Of a stretch of 33,856 nucleotides of DNA, positions 19,161 to 27,441 are shown in pieces. The DNA lies in contig NZ_NPBF01000039.1 in NCBI RefSeq assembly GCF_002272135.1, forward strand, positions 1 to 33,856. Reading direction: 5' to 3'. The translations under genes and the position numbers were made by a program. The first letter of the stretch is position 1, and each line of letters opens with the position of its first letter. The stretch is from Virgibacillus sp. 7505. Its GTDB lineage: Bacteria > Bacillota > Bacilli > Bacillales > Amphibacillaceae. The notes below the pieces were generated by a model. That model worked only from the letters and a program-made list of their open reading frames with translations, did not search any database and was not told the DNA's origin.

Positions 19161-20108
19161 ATGCCTTATAATGATCCATCGTTAAAAGTTTTTTCTTTGA
19201 ATTCTAATCCGGAGTTAGCTAAGTCAATTGCAGACCACATTGGCGTAGAACTGGGTAAAATCACTGTTTCCCACTTTAGCGATGGCGAAATCCAGATCAA
19301 TATCGAAGAAAGTATCCGCGGCTGTGACGTCTACGTTGTCCAGTCCACTAGTGCGCCTGTCAACCAGCATATGATGGAACTTCTCATCATGATTGATGCT
19401 TTGAAACGTGCTTCAGCTAAAACAATCAACATCATCATGCCTTATTACGGTTATGCTCGTCAGGACCGCAAAGCCCGTGCCCGTGAACCAATTACAAGCA
19501 AACTGATCGCTGATATTTTGCAAACTGCCGGTGCTACACGCGTCTTGGCATTGGACTTGCATGCACCGCAGATCCAAGGTTTCTTCGATATTCCGATCGA
19601 CCACTTAGTAGGTGTTCCAATTCTATCCGACTATTTCGAGAAAAAGAATTTGGAAGATATCGTCGTTGTATCTCCTGACCACGGCGGCGTAGTCCGTGCA
19701 CGCCGTATGGCTGATCGTTTGAAAGCACCGATTGCAATCATCGATAAACGCCGCCCGCGTCCAAACGTGGCAGAAGTGATGAACATCATCGGAGAAATCA
19801 AAGGCAAAACTGCAATCATCATCGATGATATCATTGATACGGCTGGAACTTTGACGCTAGCTGCTAATGCGTTGAGAGAAAAAGGCGCGACAGCAGTATA
19901 TGCAGCATGTTCTCACCCAGTTCTATCCGGACCGGCAATCGAGCGAATCCAAAATTCACAAATTAAAGAGCTTGTTGTGACAAACTCAATCCCTCTTCCA
20001 AAAGAGAAGCAAATCGAAAATATCACGCAGCTTTCTGTTGCACCATTGTTCGGTGAAGCGATTATCCGCATCCACGAACAGCAATCTGTTAGTATCCTGT
20101 TTGATTGA
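19161..20108 (+). CDS. prs: Ribose-phosphate pyrophosphokinase (PRPP synthetase)
   Basis: Prs makes PRPP from ribose-5-phosphate and ATP, feeding purine, pyrimidine, His, Trp and NAD pathways. The 315-residue protein has [16 protein letters not shown], the ATP site region [18 protein letters not shown], the metal-binding [14 protein letters not shown], and the PRPP loop [15 protein letters not shown] 19161 follows TTGGAGGG. It is coupled to glmU. The product is the effector sensed by PurR, encoded in the same window. All motifs are intact. Confidence 0.98.
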   Translation: MPYNDPSLKVFSLNSNPELAKSIADHIGVELGKITVSHFSDGEIQINIEESIRGCDVYVVQSTSAPVNQHMMELLIMIDALKRASAKTINIIMPYYGYARQDRKARAREPITSKLIADILQTAGATRVLALDLHAPQIQGFFDIPIDHLVGVPILSDYFEKKNLEDIVVVSPDHGGVVRARRMADRLKAPIAIIDKRRPRPNVAEVMNIIGEIKGKTAIIIDDIIDTAGTLTLAANALREKGATAVYAACSHPVLSGPAIERIQNSQIKELVVTNSIPLPKEKQIENITQLSVAPLFGEAIIRIHEQQSVSILFD

Positions 20109-20114
20109 TTTTAT

Positions 20115-20140
20115 GTTTATTACTGGAATTGTAAGGGAAA
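20115..20140 (+). promoter_or_regulatory. Sigma-B-like promoter of ctc
   Basis: GTTTAT (20115-20120), 14 bases, GGGAAA (20135-20140) matches the general-stress consensus GTTTAA-N12-14-GGGTAT at 5 and 4 of 6 positions. ctc is a classic sigma-B gene in B. subtilis. Confidence 0.4.
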
Positions 20141-20181
20141 CCTTATCTGTAGACACGTAAAAACTATGGAGGGTGATTACG

Positions 20182-20817
20182 ATGGCAGTAAAGCTTAAAG
20201 CAGACAAACGAGATAACAATACAAAATCTTATATCAGGGGACTTCGCGAAGAAGGAGTCGTCCCTGCAGTCGTATATGGCAAAGGCAAAGAGCCTGTCAG
20301 TGTTGCAGTTGATAGTGTGGATCTACTGAAAACTGTACGAGATGAAGGTAAGAACGCCATTATTTCTTTGGATATCAAAGGCGAATCGGTAGATGTAATG
20401 CTACATGATTACCAAACTGATCCATTGAAAGCAAGTCTTGTACATGCGGATTTCTATGTGGTGAACATGTCGGAAGCACGTAATGTAGAAGTGCCGATCC
20501 AGCTCGAAGGTGAAGCACCAGGATCTAATGAAGGCGGCGTTCTTCAACAGCCATTGTTTGATCTGGAAATCAGTGCAAAACCGAATGACATCCCAGATCA
20601 AATCACAGTCGATGTCTCCAAACTTGAAGTCGGTGACAGCATCAGCGTTGGTGACCTGCCAACAGACGGTGCTTATGAAATCCTAACCGATGCTGATACA
20701 ACAATCGCTACAGTCACTGCACCTACTGCAGAGATTGAAACAGATGATACAACTACTGGTGATGCGGGCGATGTAGAAGCAATCGAAGAAGGATCTAAGG
20801 ACGATAAAGAAGATTAA
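20182..20817 (+). CDS. ctc: Ribosomal protein L25 / general stress protein Ctc
   Basis: Ctc is the long (TL5-type) form of L25, which binds 5S rRNA in the 50S subunit and is stress-induced in Bacillus. The 211-residue product has the N-terminal L25 domain (MAVKLKADKRDNNTKSYIRG, VPAVVYGKGKEPV, DFYVVNMSE near residue 90) and the C-terminal TL5 beta domain (VEVPIQLEGEAPG, LEVGDSISVGDLP). The tail is very acidic. ATG 20182 is preferred over in-frame GTG 20173, which lies within GGAGGG itself. It follows prs without a terminator but has its own sigma-B-like promoter. Confidence 0.94.
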   Translation: MAVKLKADKRDNNTKSYIRGLREEGVVPAVVYGKGKEPVSVAVDSVDLLKTVRDEGKNAIISLDIKGESVDVMLHDYQTDPLKASLVHADFYVVNMSEARNVEVPIQLEGEAPGSNEGGVLQQPLFDLEISAKPNDIPDQITVDVSKLEVGDSISVGDLPTDGAYEILTDADTTIATVTAPTAEIETDDTTTGDAGDVEAIEEGSKDDKED

Positions 20818-20820
20818 AAT

Positions 20821-20854
20821 AAAAAGCTGCACCTTTTATGGTGCAGCTTTTTCT
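20821..20854 (+). terminator. Terminator of ctc
   Basis: A long stem AAAAAGCTGCACC / GGTGCAGCTTTTT around a 6-base loop, with the T tract provided by the stem end. It starts 4 bases after the ctc stop. Confidence 0.85.
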
Positions 20855-20930
20855 ACATAAATTTTATGTGAAGAAATCGGAAAAAAGGACTATCTCTCGC
20901 TGAGCTGGGGTATCCTATACCAATACCAGA

Positions 20931-20976
20931 CAAAGCATGTCAAGGATGGGAAAGGAAGCATCCTTGATGTGCTTTT
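20931..20976 (+). repeat. Long inverted repeat downstream of ctc
   Basis: AAAGCATGTCAAGGATG (20932-20948) pairs with CATCCTTGATGTGCTTT (20959-20975) with two non-Watson-Crick positions, around a 10-base loop, then TT. It could be a second terminator or part of the repeat cluster that follows. No gene is visible on either strand. Confidence 0.55.
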
Positions 20977-21043
20977 TGTGCAGGAAGGAAGGAATTTCCC
21001 TTTCTGTCGGAGAAGGATAAGAGCTGGAGTGTTAAATGCTTCC

Positions 21044-21313
21044 AACCGTACTTCTCCGCTTTTCGGTTATGTCTAGCTGCGAAAGCCAGAAACAGCGCCG
21101 TAAGTGATAAATCCCTGCGTGAGGAAAAGCATCTCACTCCGGGCTTTCTCGCTTATTTCTCTGAACGGTTTCTTCCGGTTTTCGGTTTTTGTCTAGCTCC
21201 AAAGACCAGAAACTGCGCTGTAAGCAATGGATCCCTGCGTGGAAAGGTCATCCACTCCGGGCTCCCATGCTTACCGCTTCGTTTCTAACCGTACTTCTCC
21301 GCTTTTCGGTTTT
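21044..21313. repeat. Tandem ~120-bp structured repeats, two copies plus a partial
   Basis: The gene-free stretch 20855-21382 (528 bases) holds two copies of a unit with a period of about 120. Each begins with a box like CCGCTTTTCGG, then GTCTAGCT and CCAGAAAC. The core has ATCCCTGCGTG and CACTCCGGGCT, and a CTTA end; the boundary box recurs at 21044, 21164 (diverged) and 21287. Each unit folds into one long hairpin (21088-21160 and 21208-21286). The stems covary between copies: TAAGTGA/TCGCTTA versus TAAGCA/TGCTTA, GTGAG/CTCAC versus GTGG/CCAC. From memory it resembles intergenic GTCTAGCTCC repeats common in Bacillaceae genomes. No ORF here has family features or a ribosome site. Confidence 0.75.
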
Positions 21314-21314
21314 C

Positions 21315-21343
21315 TTGTATTTTATTTTCTGTTGAGGTATAGT
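21315..21343 (+). promoter_or_regulatory. pth promoter
   Basis: TTGTAT (21315-21320), 17 bases, TATAGT (21338-21343), 39 bases before the pth ATG, right after the repeat cluster. Confidence 0.55.
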
Positions 21344-21382
21344 TTTTTGGGAATGGACTATGAGTAAAGGGCGTTTATAAAT

Positions 21383-21943
21383 ATGAAAATGATTGTTGGA
21401 CTTGGGAATCCGGGTCAGAAATATGATCAGACACGGCATAATATTGGGTTCATCGCGATTGATGAATTAGTGCACCGGCACAATTTGCCGTTAACAAATA
21501 AAAAGTTCAATAGTGTATATGCGACAGGCATGATAGATGGGGAAAAGGTAATCTTGGTAAAACCTATTACTTTTATGAACCTTTCAGGTGAAGCAGTACG
21601 ACCGCTGATGGATTACTATAATGTCGAGCTTGAGGATTTGATTGTCATTTATGATGATTTGGATTTACCGGCAGGAAAGGTTAGACTGCGGGAAAAAGGC
21701 GGTCATGGGGGCCATAATGGAATCCGTTCTTTGATTTCGCATTTAGGCACGAAGGAATTCAAACGCATTCGTCTGGGAATCGGCCGTCCGGTCGGTCAGC
21801 AGCCAGTTGTAGATTATGTTCTCCAGCGTTTCCATAAGGAGGAATTGCCGGACATCGTCGATAGTGTGAAGAAGGCTGCCGATGCAACAGAAACATGGCT
21901 TAAGGAGCCTTTCCTGAACGTGATGAATGATTTTAATCGCTAA
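21383..21943 (+). CDS. pth: Peptidyl-tRNA hydrolase
   Basis: Pth releases tRNA from peptidyl-tRNA that has dropped off ribosomes, an essential recycling step. The 186-residue protein has [19 protein letters not shown] (with the catalytic His and the Asn at the substrate channel), [24 protein letters not shown], with its catalytic Asp, and [16 protein letters not shown] 21383 follows AAAGGGCG at rather long spacing; ATG 21389 is an in-frame alternative. It is the B. subtilis spoVC locus, followed by fin and mfd as usual. Confidence 0.97.
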   Translation: MKMIVGLGNPGQKYDQTRHNIGFIAIDELVHRHNLPLTNKKFNSVYATGMIDGEKVILVKPITFMNLSGEAVRPLMDYYNVELEDLIVIYDDLDLPAGKVRLREKGGHGGHNGIRSLISHLGTKEFKRIRLGIGRPVGQQPVVDYVLQRFHKEELPDIVDSVKKAADATETWLKEPFLNVMNDFNR

Positions 21944-21965
21944 TTCATACACTGCAAGGTGATAA

Positions 21966-21995
21966 GTATGAATCCAGATGCTTTCGGGCAGACTT
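21966..21995 (+). promoter_or_regulatory. Sigma-F-type promoter of fin
   Basis: GTATG (21966-21970), 15 bases, GGGCAGACTT (21986-21995) fits the sigma-F consensus with one -10 mismatch, with the same -35 and spacing as the csfB promoter. It lies 35 bases before the fin ATG. fin is a sigma-F target in B. subtilis. Confidence 0.5.
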
Positions 21996-22030
21996 TGACA
22001 GAGTCAAATCTAAGTCCCGGAGGCATAACT

Positions 22031-22258
22031 ATGGCTATCGTTTACCGTTGTCGACATTGCAAAACGCAGCTAGCAGAGCTAGATGAATATAAGGTGGATA
22101 TCAAAGCGCTCGGATGGGATCGATTATCCGCAGCGGACTATCAGGAAATGGTGCAGATTGATTCGGGTAATATCGTCTGTCAGGTCGCATGTGAGGATTG
22201 TGAAAATGCGCTGCAGCAACACCCGCATTATCATGAACTGGATCATTTCATGCAATAA
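22031..22258 (+). CDS. fin: Anti-sigma-F factor Fin
   Basis: Fin (YabK) is made under sigma-F in the forespore and shuts sigma-F off, helping the switch to sigma-G. The 75-residue product starts at ATG 22031 after GGAGGCAT: MAIVYRCRHCKTQLAELDEY. It carries a CRHC knuckle (7-10) and a second cluster C50, C54, C57 in CQVACEDC, consistent with zinc binding. The frame extends upstream to 21959, but that part lies over the promoter. Length is as in B. subtilis. It lies between pth and mfd as expected. Confidence 0.93.
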   Translation: MAIVYRCRHCKTQLAELDEYKVDIKALGWDRLSAADYQEMVQIDSGNIVCQVACEDCENALQQHPHYHELDHFMQ

Positions 22259-22287
22259 CGTAAAGCTAAATAATGCTGTCATACAAA

Positions 22288-22317
22288 GCTTTGGTGCCTG
22301 AACCAAGGCATTTTTTG
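22288..22317 (+). terminator. Terminator of fin
   Basis: TGCCT (22295-22299) and AGGCA (22306-22310) pair before TTTTTT (22311-22316); an overlapping TTGGT/ACCAA stem is an alternative fold. Confidence 0.6.
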
Positions 22318-22348
22318 CTTATGACATGTACTAGCAGAAGGAGGCATT

Positions 22349-25300
22349 ATGCAAGAGATCAAGCAATTTATCTCAAATCAGGATGACATACAATCAGTCA
22401 TCAATGGGATAAAGTCTGGGATACACGAACAGCTTTTGACAGGATTGTCTGGTTCGGCAAGGGGAGTCCTGGCAACTGTGCTGCAGGACTCCATACGGCG
22501 AAAAGTAATCCTGGTCACACATCAGCTGACTCAGGCGCAGACACTTTATGAGGACTTATTGGAGCTGAGTACGCATTCCAATGTGTACCTGTATCCTGTG
22601 AATGAATTATTAGCATCGGAAATTGCCATCTCCAGTCCGGAGCTTCGATCACAGCGTCTGGATGCATTGCGGAATTGGATGCATAGTGAGAATGGCGTCC
22701 TAGTAGCTCCGGCTGCAGCACTAAAAAGAATACTGCCACAACCAGCTAAATGGGAAAGCTATCAGCTGGCTTTTCGTGTTGGGGAAGAAATCGATTTAGA
22801 GCACTACTTACGTGCGTTGGTCGATATGGGATACGAACGTACGGATATGGTTGCGTCTCCAGGAGAGTACAGCCTGCGCGGAGGTATATTGGATATTTAT
22901 CCATTAACGGAAAACAACCCGATCAGAATCGAATTGTTCGATACAGAAGTCGACTCCATTCGTTATTTTGATTCGGACACACAGCGCTCTCTGGAGAAGA
23001 AAGACGCGGTTGAAATAGGCCCTGCAACGGAATTGCTCATCGATAACGAGGATATAGCCCGAGCAGCGGATCGGTTGGAGAAAGCATTAGGGGAAACAAT
23101 AGCCAAACTGCAGGCCGATGAGCATAAGCAGCAAGTTCTAGAGTCTGTCAGTCAGGATCTTGAAAGATTACGGCAGCAAGAGCGATTTCAGGGCATGGCC
23201 AAGTATGCAGGCTATTTTTATGAGGAACCAGCTAGTCTGTTAGATTATCTTGGTGAAGGCGGCTATATCATCCTGGATGAAATGAGCCGAATCCAAGAAA
23301 CAGCTAACCGGCTCGATGAAGAGGAAGCAGAATGGCATCAGAGTCTGCTGGAAGCACATCAAACAGTAAGAAAGCTGAAACTGTCGTTTGACTGGCATGA
23401 AGTACTACAGCAGATGAAGCAGTCACGTTTGTATTTGAGCGTGTTCTTGCGACATATACCGAATACACAGCCCCAAAATATTGTGAACGTGACATGCAGG
23501 GCTATGCAGCAATTCCATGGACAGATGCATTTGCTGAAAAATGAGCTGGAACGGTGGGAAAAGAGCAATTATTCTACTATCTTAATGGCACCTACCCAGC
23601 AGCGTGCAGAGAAGATCCAAGCTGTTCTGGCTGATTATGATATGGAAGCAGTCATCGCAGAGCGTGTTTCCTTGCCGGTGAGCACACCGACTATCTTGAT
23701 AGGTAATATCAGCAGCGGTTTTGAGCTGCCATTTCATAAGCTGGCAGTGCTGACAGAGAACGAACTGTTTAAAAAGCGTTCAGCAAGACCGAAGCGCAAG
23801 CAAAAAATATCCAACGCTGAGCGGATTAAGAGCTACCAGGAGCTTGCTGTAGGCGACTACGTTGTTCATGCAAACCATGGTATCGGCCGCTATGTTGGTA
23901 TAGAAACGCTGCAGGTGCAGGATCTGCATAAAGATTTCATGCTCATCCGCTATTCCGGAGACGACAAGTTATTTGTGCCAATTGATCAGATTGACCTTGT
24001 TCAAAAGTACGTTGGATCAGAAGGAAAAGAACCGAAGCTTTACAAGCTTGGCGGAACAGAGTGGAAAAAGGTTAAAAGCCGTGTCCAATCGTCAGTGGAG
24101 GATATTGCTGATGAGCTGATCAAGCTTTATGCCGAGAGGGAAGCCTCCAAAGGATATGCGTTTTCAGAAGACACCGAGATGCAGCGGGAGTTCGAAGCTG
24201 CGTTTCCTTATCAGGAAACCGAAGATCAGCTTCGTACCATTGATGAAATCAAAAAGGATATGGAACGGGAACGTCCTATGGACAGGCTGCTTTGCGGGGA
24301 TGTCGGATACGGGAAAACAGAAGTGGCTATCCGTGCAGCTTTCAAAGCAATTGCGGATGGGAAGCAGGTAGCGATTTTAGTACCGACAACCATTTTGGCG
24401 CAGCAGCATTACGAGACGATTCTGGAACGATTCCAGGATCATGCGATCAATGTAGGTCTGATGAGCCGATTCCGTACGCGCAAGCAGCAAAATGAAGTCA
24501 TGACCGGGTTGAAGAGTGGGGTTATCGATATTGTTGTAGGCACACACCGCCTATTATCCAAGGATATCGTATACAAAGATCTTGGCTTATTAGTGGTGGA
24601 CGAAGAGCAGCGCTTTGGCGTTAAACACAAAGAAAAGCTGAAACAGCTTAAGACGAATGTTGATGTTCTGACATTGACTGCCACTCCAATCCCTCGTACA
24701 TTGCATATGTCCATGCTTGGTGTGCGTGACCTTTCCGTTATTGAGACACCACCTGAAAATAGATTCCCGATTCAAACGTATGTGATGGAGTACAATCCAG
24801 TCTTTATCCGCGAGGCAATCGAACGGGAAATGGCTCGGGATGGACAGGTATTCTTCCTTTATAACAAGGTAGAGAATATTGAGCGTAAAGCACAGGAAAT
24901 CGCAGCTTTGGTTGATGATGCCAGAGTCGCCTTTGCGCATGGTCAAATGAACGAATCTGAGCTGGAAAGTGTTATGCTCGCCTTCCTTGAAGGGGAATAT
25001 GATGTACTTGTCAGCACAACTATCATTGAAACAGGGGTGGATATCCCGAATGTGAACACATTGATCGTTGACAATGCAGACAGAATGGGACTTAGTCAGC
25101 TATACCAATTACGCGGTCGAGTAGGACGTTCCAATCGGGTAGCATACGCTTATTTCACTTATCAGCAGGATAAAGTGTTAACAGAGGTGGCGGAAAAGCG
25201 TCTGCAGGCAATCAAGGAATTCACTGAACTTGGATCAGGATTCAAAATCGCGATGCGGGACTTGTCTATCCGCGGAGCAGGCAACTTGCTCGGTTCTCAG

Positions 25301-25879
25301 CAGCATGGATTTATTGATTCTGTCGGTTTTGATATGTATTCCCAGATGCTTACGGAAGCAGTGGAAGCACGTAAGGCAGGTAAGCCAGCAGAAGAGATCA
25401 AACCATTCGAAGTTGAGCTTGACCTAGATATCAATGCGTATATCCCGGAGTCTTATATCAATGACGAGAAACAGAAAATCGATATGTATAAACGTTTCCA
25501 GAGCTGTTCATCCCAAGAGGAAATCCATGATTTGCGGGAAGAACTGATTGATCGATTCGGTGACTATCCTGAAGAAGTGGCCAACCTCTTCCATGTAACT
25601 ACATTGAAAATGTATGCTAAACGGGAAAAAATCGAATCCATCAGTGAGAAGAAGAAAAAACAGCGCATGGAGATCTTAGTCGATCCTGATATGAGCCAGC
25701 ACGTTGACGGCAGCAAGCTGTTCGAATTCGCTAATCAATATGGCCGGATGGTCCAGCTAGGTACAGAGGACAAGAAATTGAAGATCGTCTTCAATTGGGA
25801 CCGGAACTCTTATGAACGCCGATATGAGATAGCTGAAGAATTCATACAAGCTATGCGCGAACTAAAACGAGCTAGTTAA
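22349..25879 (+). CDS. mfd: Transcription-repair coupling factor Mfd
   Basis: Mfd is an ATP-dependent translocase that removes stalled RNA polymerase at DNA lesions and recruits UvrA. The 1176-residue protein has a UvrB-like N-terminal domain (REGGILDIYP-type motif, here LRGGILDIYPLTENNPIRIE), the CarD-like polymerase-interacting domain beginning VGDYVVHANHGIGRYVGIE, and an SF2 helicase core. The core includes LLCGDVGYGKTEVA (Walker A), LVVDEEQRFGVKHKEKLK, LTLTATPIPRTL, the Mfd/RecG LYQLRGRVGRS motif and a C-terminal TRCF domain. ATG 22349 follows GAAGGAGG. Length is normal. No terminator is evident after it. Confidence 0.98.
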   Translation: MQEIKQFISNQDDIQSVINGIKSGIHEQLLTGLSGSARGVLATVLQDSIRRKVILVTHQLTQAQTLYEDLLELSTHSNVYLYPVNELLASEIAISSPELRSQRLDALRNWMHSENGVLVAPAAALKRILPQPAKWESYQLAFRVGEEIDLEHYLRALVDMGYERTDMVASPGEYSLRGGILDIYPLTENNPIRIELFDTEVDSIRYFDSDTQRSLEKKDAVEIGPATELLIDNEDIARAADRLEKALGETIAKLQADEHKQQVLESVSQDLERLRQQERFQGMAKYAGYFYEEPASLLDYLGEGGYIILDEMSRIQETANRLDEEEAEWHQSLLEAHQTVRKLKLSFDWHEVLQQMKQSRLYLSVFLRHIPNTQPQNIVNVTCRAMQQFHGQMHLLKNELERWEKSNYSTILMAPTQQRAEKIQAVLADYDMEAVIAERVSLPVSTPTILIGNISSGFELPFHKLAVLTENELFKKRSARPKRKQKISNAERIKSYQELAVGDYVVHANHGIGRYVGIETLQVQDLHKDFMLIRYSGDDKLFVPIDQIDLVQKYVGSEGKEPKLYKLGGTEWKKVKSRVQSSVEDIADELIKLYAEREASKGYAFSEDTEMQREFEAAFPYQETEDQLRTIDEIKKDMERERPMDRLLCGDVGYGKTEVAIRAAFKAIADGKQVAILVPTTILAQQHYETILERFQDHAINVGLMSRFRTRKQQNEVMTGLKSGVIDIVVGTHRLLSKDIVYKDLGLLVVDEEQRFGVKHKEKLKQLKTNVDVLTLTATPIPRTLHMSMLGVRDLSVIETPPENRFPIQTYVMEYNPVFIREAIEREMARDGQVFFLYNKVENIERKAQEIAALVDDARVAFAHGQMNESELESVMLAFLEGEYDVLVSTTIIETGVDIPNVNTLIVDNADRMGLSQLYQLRGRVGRSNRVAYAYFTYQQDKVLTEVAEKRLQAIKEFTELGSGFKIAMRDLSIRGAGNLLGSQQHGFIDSVGFDMYSQMLTEAVEARKAGKPAEEIKPFEVELDLDINAYIPESYINDEKQKIDMYKRFQSCSSQEEIHDLREELIDRFGDYPEEVANLFHVTTLKMYAKREKIESISEKKKKQRMEILVDPDMSQHVDGSKLFEFANQYGRMVQLGTEDKKLKIVFNWDRNSYERRYEIAEEFIQAMRELKRAS

Positions 25880-26026
25880 ACTTCCACTACAAAAAATCTA
25901 CAGGAAATGTATAGTAATGCCGATGTGTATCATACTAACAGCACAACTGGTGAATTCTTCTTTTCTTCATAATAAGTAGAAAATACCCCAGAGCAGCTTA
26001 TGATACAGAAAGAGAGGCAATGGAAG

Positions 26027-26563
26027 ATGAAGGCTACAGGAATCGTACGTAGAATCGATGACTTGGGACGTGTTGTTATCCCGAAGGAAATACGCCGGAC
26101 ACTGCGCATTCGAGAGGGGGATCCGCTGGAGATCTTTGTTGACCGTGATGGTGAAGTTATCTTAAAGAAATACTCTCCGATCAGCGAGTTGGGCGATTTT
26201 GCAAAAGAATACGCAGAGGCATTATTTACTTCGATTGACCACGGAGTACTTATATGTGACCGCGATGAATACATTGCAGTTGCAGGAGAATCGAAGAAAG
26301 AATACATGAATAAAGGCATCGGGGCTGTAATTGAAAAGGCGATGCAGGAAAGATCGACTGCCACGAATAATCAAGCAGGCAGTATCGAGCTTGTAGAGGA
26401 TAAGGAAGAAGACATCCAAGCGTATGTGGTAAGTCCGATCATTGCAAGCGGTGACCCAATTGGGTGCGTTATTATTGTCAGCCGCAATGATGGTGAATTA
26501 AGCAAGGTAGAAGAAAAAGCAGCAGAAACAGCTGCTAATTTCCTCGCAAGACAGATGGAATAG
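26027..26563 (+). CDS. spoVT: Stage V sporulation regulator SpoVT
   Basis: SpoVT is an AbrB-type regulator active in the forespore that modulates sigma-G genes and germination receptors. The 178-residue product has an N-terminal swapped-hairpin DNA-binding domain, MKATGIVRRIDDLGRVVIPK, ending near residue 53 and very similar to AbrB in this window, and a C-terminal GAF-like domain. ATG 26027 is preceded by AGAGAGG; the open frame starts at 26000 but lacks a ribosome site there. CATAATA (25968-25974) is a perfect sigma-G -10 box, but no matching -35 is seen at 17-18 bases. A terminator follows. Confidence 0.95.
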   Translation: MKATGIVRRIDDLGRVVIPKEIRRTLRIREGDPLEIFVDRDGEVILKKYSPISELGDFAKEYAEALFTSIDHGVLICDRDEYIAVAGESKKEYMNKGIGAVIEKAMQERSTATNNQAGSIELVEDKEEDIQAYVVSPIIASGDPIGCVIIVSRNDGELSKVEEKAAETAANFLARQME

Positions 26564-26571
26564 TGAAGAAG

Positions 26572-26607
26572 GAATCCCGCAGCTTATTATGTTGCGGGAT
26601 TCTTTTT
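26572..26607 (+). terminator. Terminator of spoVT
   Basis: GAATCCCGCA (26572-26581) and TGCGGGATTC (26593-26602) form a perfect 10-bp stem followed by TTTTT. Confidence 0.88.
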
Positions 26608-26640
26608 ATGCTAAGCTAATCCCAAAGAGGAGGAGAGCTT

Positions 26641-27441
26641 ATGATAGAGGAGCATGCGAATGGTCTCTTATTAAACCGGACAACGATGCTTGGTGAAAGA
26701 AACTGGCGGGATGATGATACATATAAATTTATTTTCAGCCCTAACGGTCATGCTGTCTACCAATTTCAGGGACATAATATGGAATTGTCTGATGGTGAGG
26801 CTATGCTTCTTAATCCACATGAGATACATAAACAGCTCCGCCATACGTCGGAGAAGTGGATTGTTGAATTGCAGCCAGCTTTTATAGCAGAAGTAGCACA
26901 GGAACTGAGCGGTAGCAGGGTAGATCCGATGTTCGCACTAGTAGCATGTAAACACCCACTTCTTCACCAATGGTTTTCTATGACTCGTCTCTACTTGGGA
27001 ATAGCTACAGAAAAGGAAAGTGCTCTATGGCTGGAGAATAGCTGGATTCAGCTTGCGATGGTTCTGCTCCGCCTTGTACCAGGCACCCATAGCGATAAGT
27101 GGGACATGAAAGGATATGAGCCAACTGTGCACATCGTTTTGGATGCTTTGAAACAAAGTTATCAGCAAGACTGGACACTGGATAAGATGGTACAGCTGAC
27201 CCAACTAGGGAAATATCAATTCAGTCACCTTTTTAAAAAGGAAACGGGTCTGTCACCGTATAGCTGGCTCCAAATATATCGTGTCATCCAAAGTCAGAAG
27301 CTGCTCCGTCATACCGATGCTTCCATTCTTTCCGTCGCCTTGCAAGTAGGCTTTAAGAATGTGTCTTCTTACCATGCTGTATTTCGGCGAATCTACGGTC
27401 AGACTCCTGGTTTATTTCGGAAAAGCATATATAACGTATAG
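26641..27441 (+). CDS. AraC family transcriptional regulator
   Basis: This is a 266-residue regulator. The C-terminal ~100 residues (about 165-262) hold two helix-turn-helix units: the first around DKMVQLTQLGKYQFSHLFKK, the second around ILSVALQVGFKNVSSYHAVF, then RRIYGQTPGLFRK, the AraC signature. The N-terminal ~140 residues look like a cupin-type ligand domain (YQFQGHNMELSDGEAMLLNP). ATG 26641 follows AGAGGAGGAGAG. The gene sits between spoVT and yabM, where B. subtilis has nothing, and its 3' end overlaps the convergent MFS gene by 43 bases. A role in controlling that transporter is plausible but unproven; the ligand is unknown. Confidence 0.85.
   Translation: MIEEHANGLLLNRTTMLGERNWRDDDTYKFIFSPNGHAVYQFQGHNMELSDGEAMLLNPHEIHKQLRHTSEKWIVELQPAFIAEVAQELSGSRVDPMFALVACKHPLLHQWFSMTRLYLGIATEKESALWLENSWIQLAMVLLRLVPGTHSDKWDMKGYEPTVHIVLDALKQSYQQDWTLDKMVQLTQLGKYQFSHLFKKETGLSPYSWLQIYRVIQSQKLLRHTDASILSVALQVGFKNVSSYHAVFRRIYGQTPGLFRKSIYNV

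Noticed and set aside
20940-21137. Minus-strand 65-residue frame in the ctc-pth gap
   Set aside because: It runs through the hairpin and repeat unit with no ribosome site; repeat structure explains the openness.
21248-21439. Minus-strand 63-residue frame across repeat and pth start
   Set aside because: Overlaps the pth promoter and start on the opposite strand; no family features.
25945-25974. Complete sigma-G promoter for spoVT
   Set aside because: CATAATA is a perfect -10, but nothing like gnATR lies 17-18 bases upstream.
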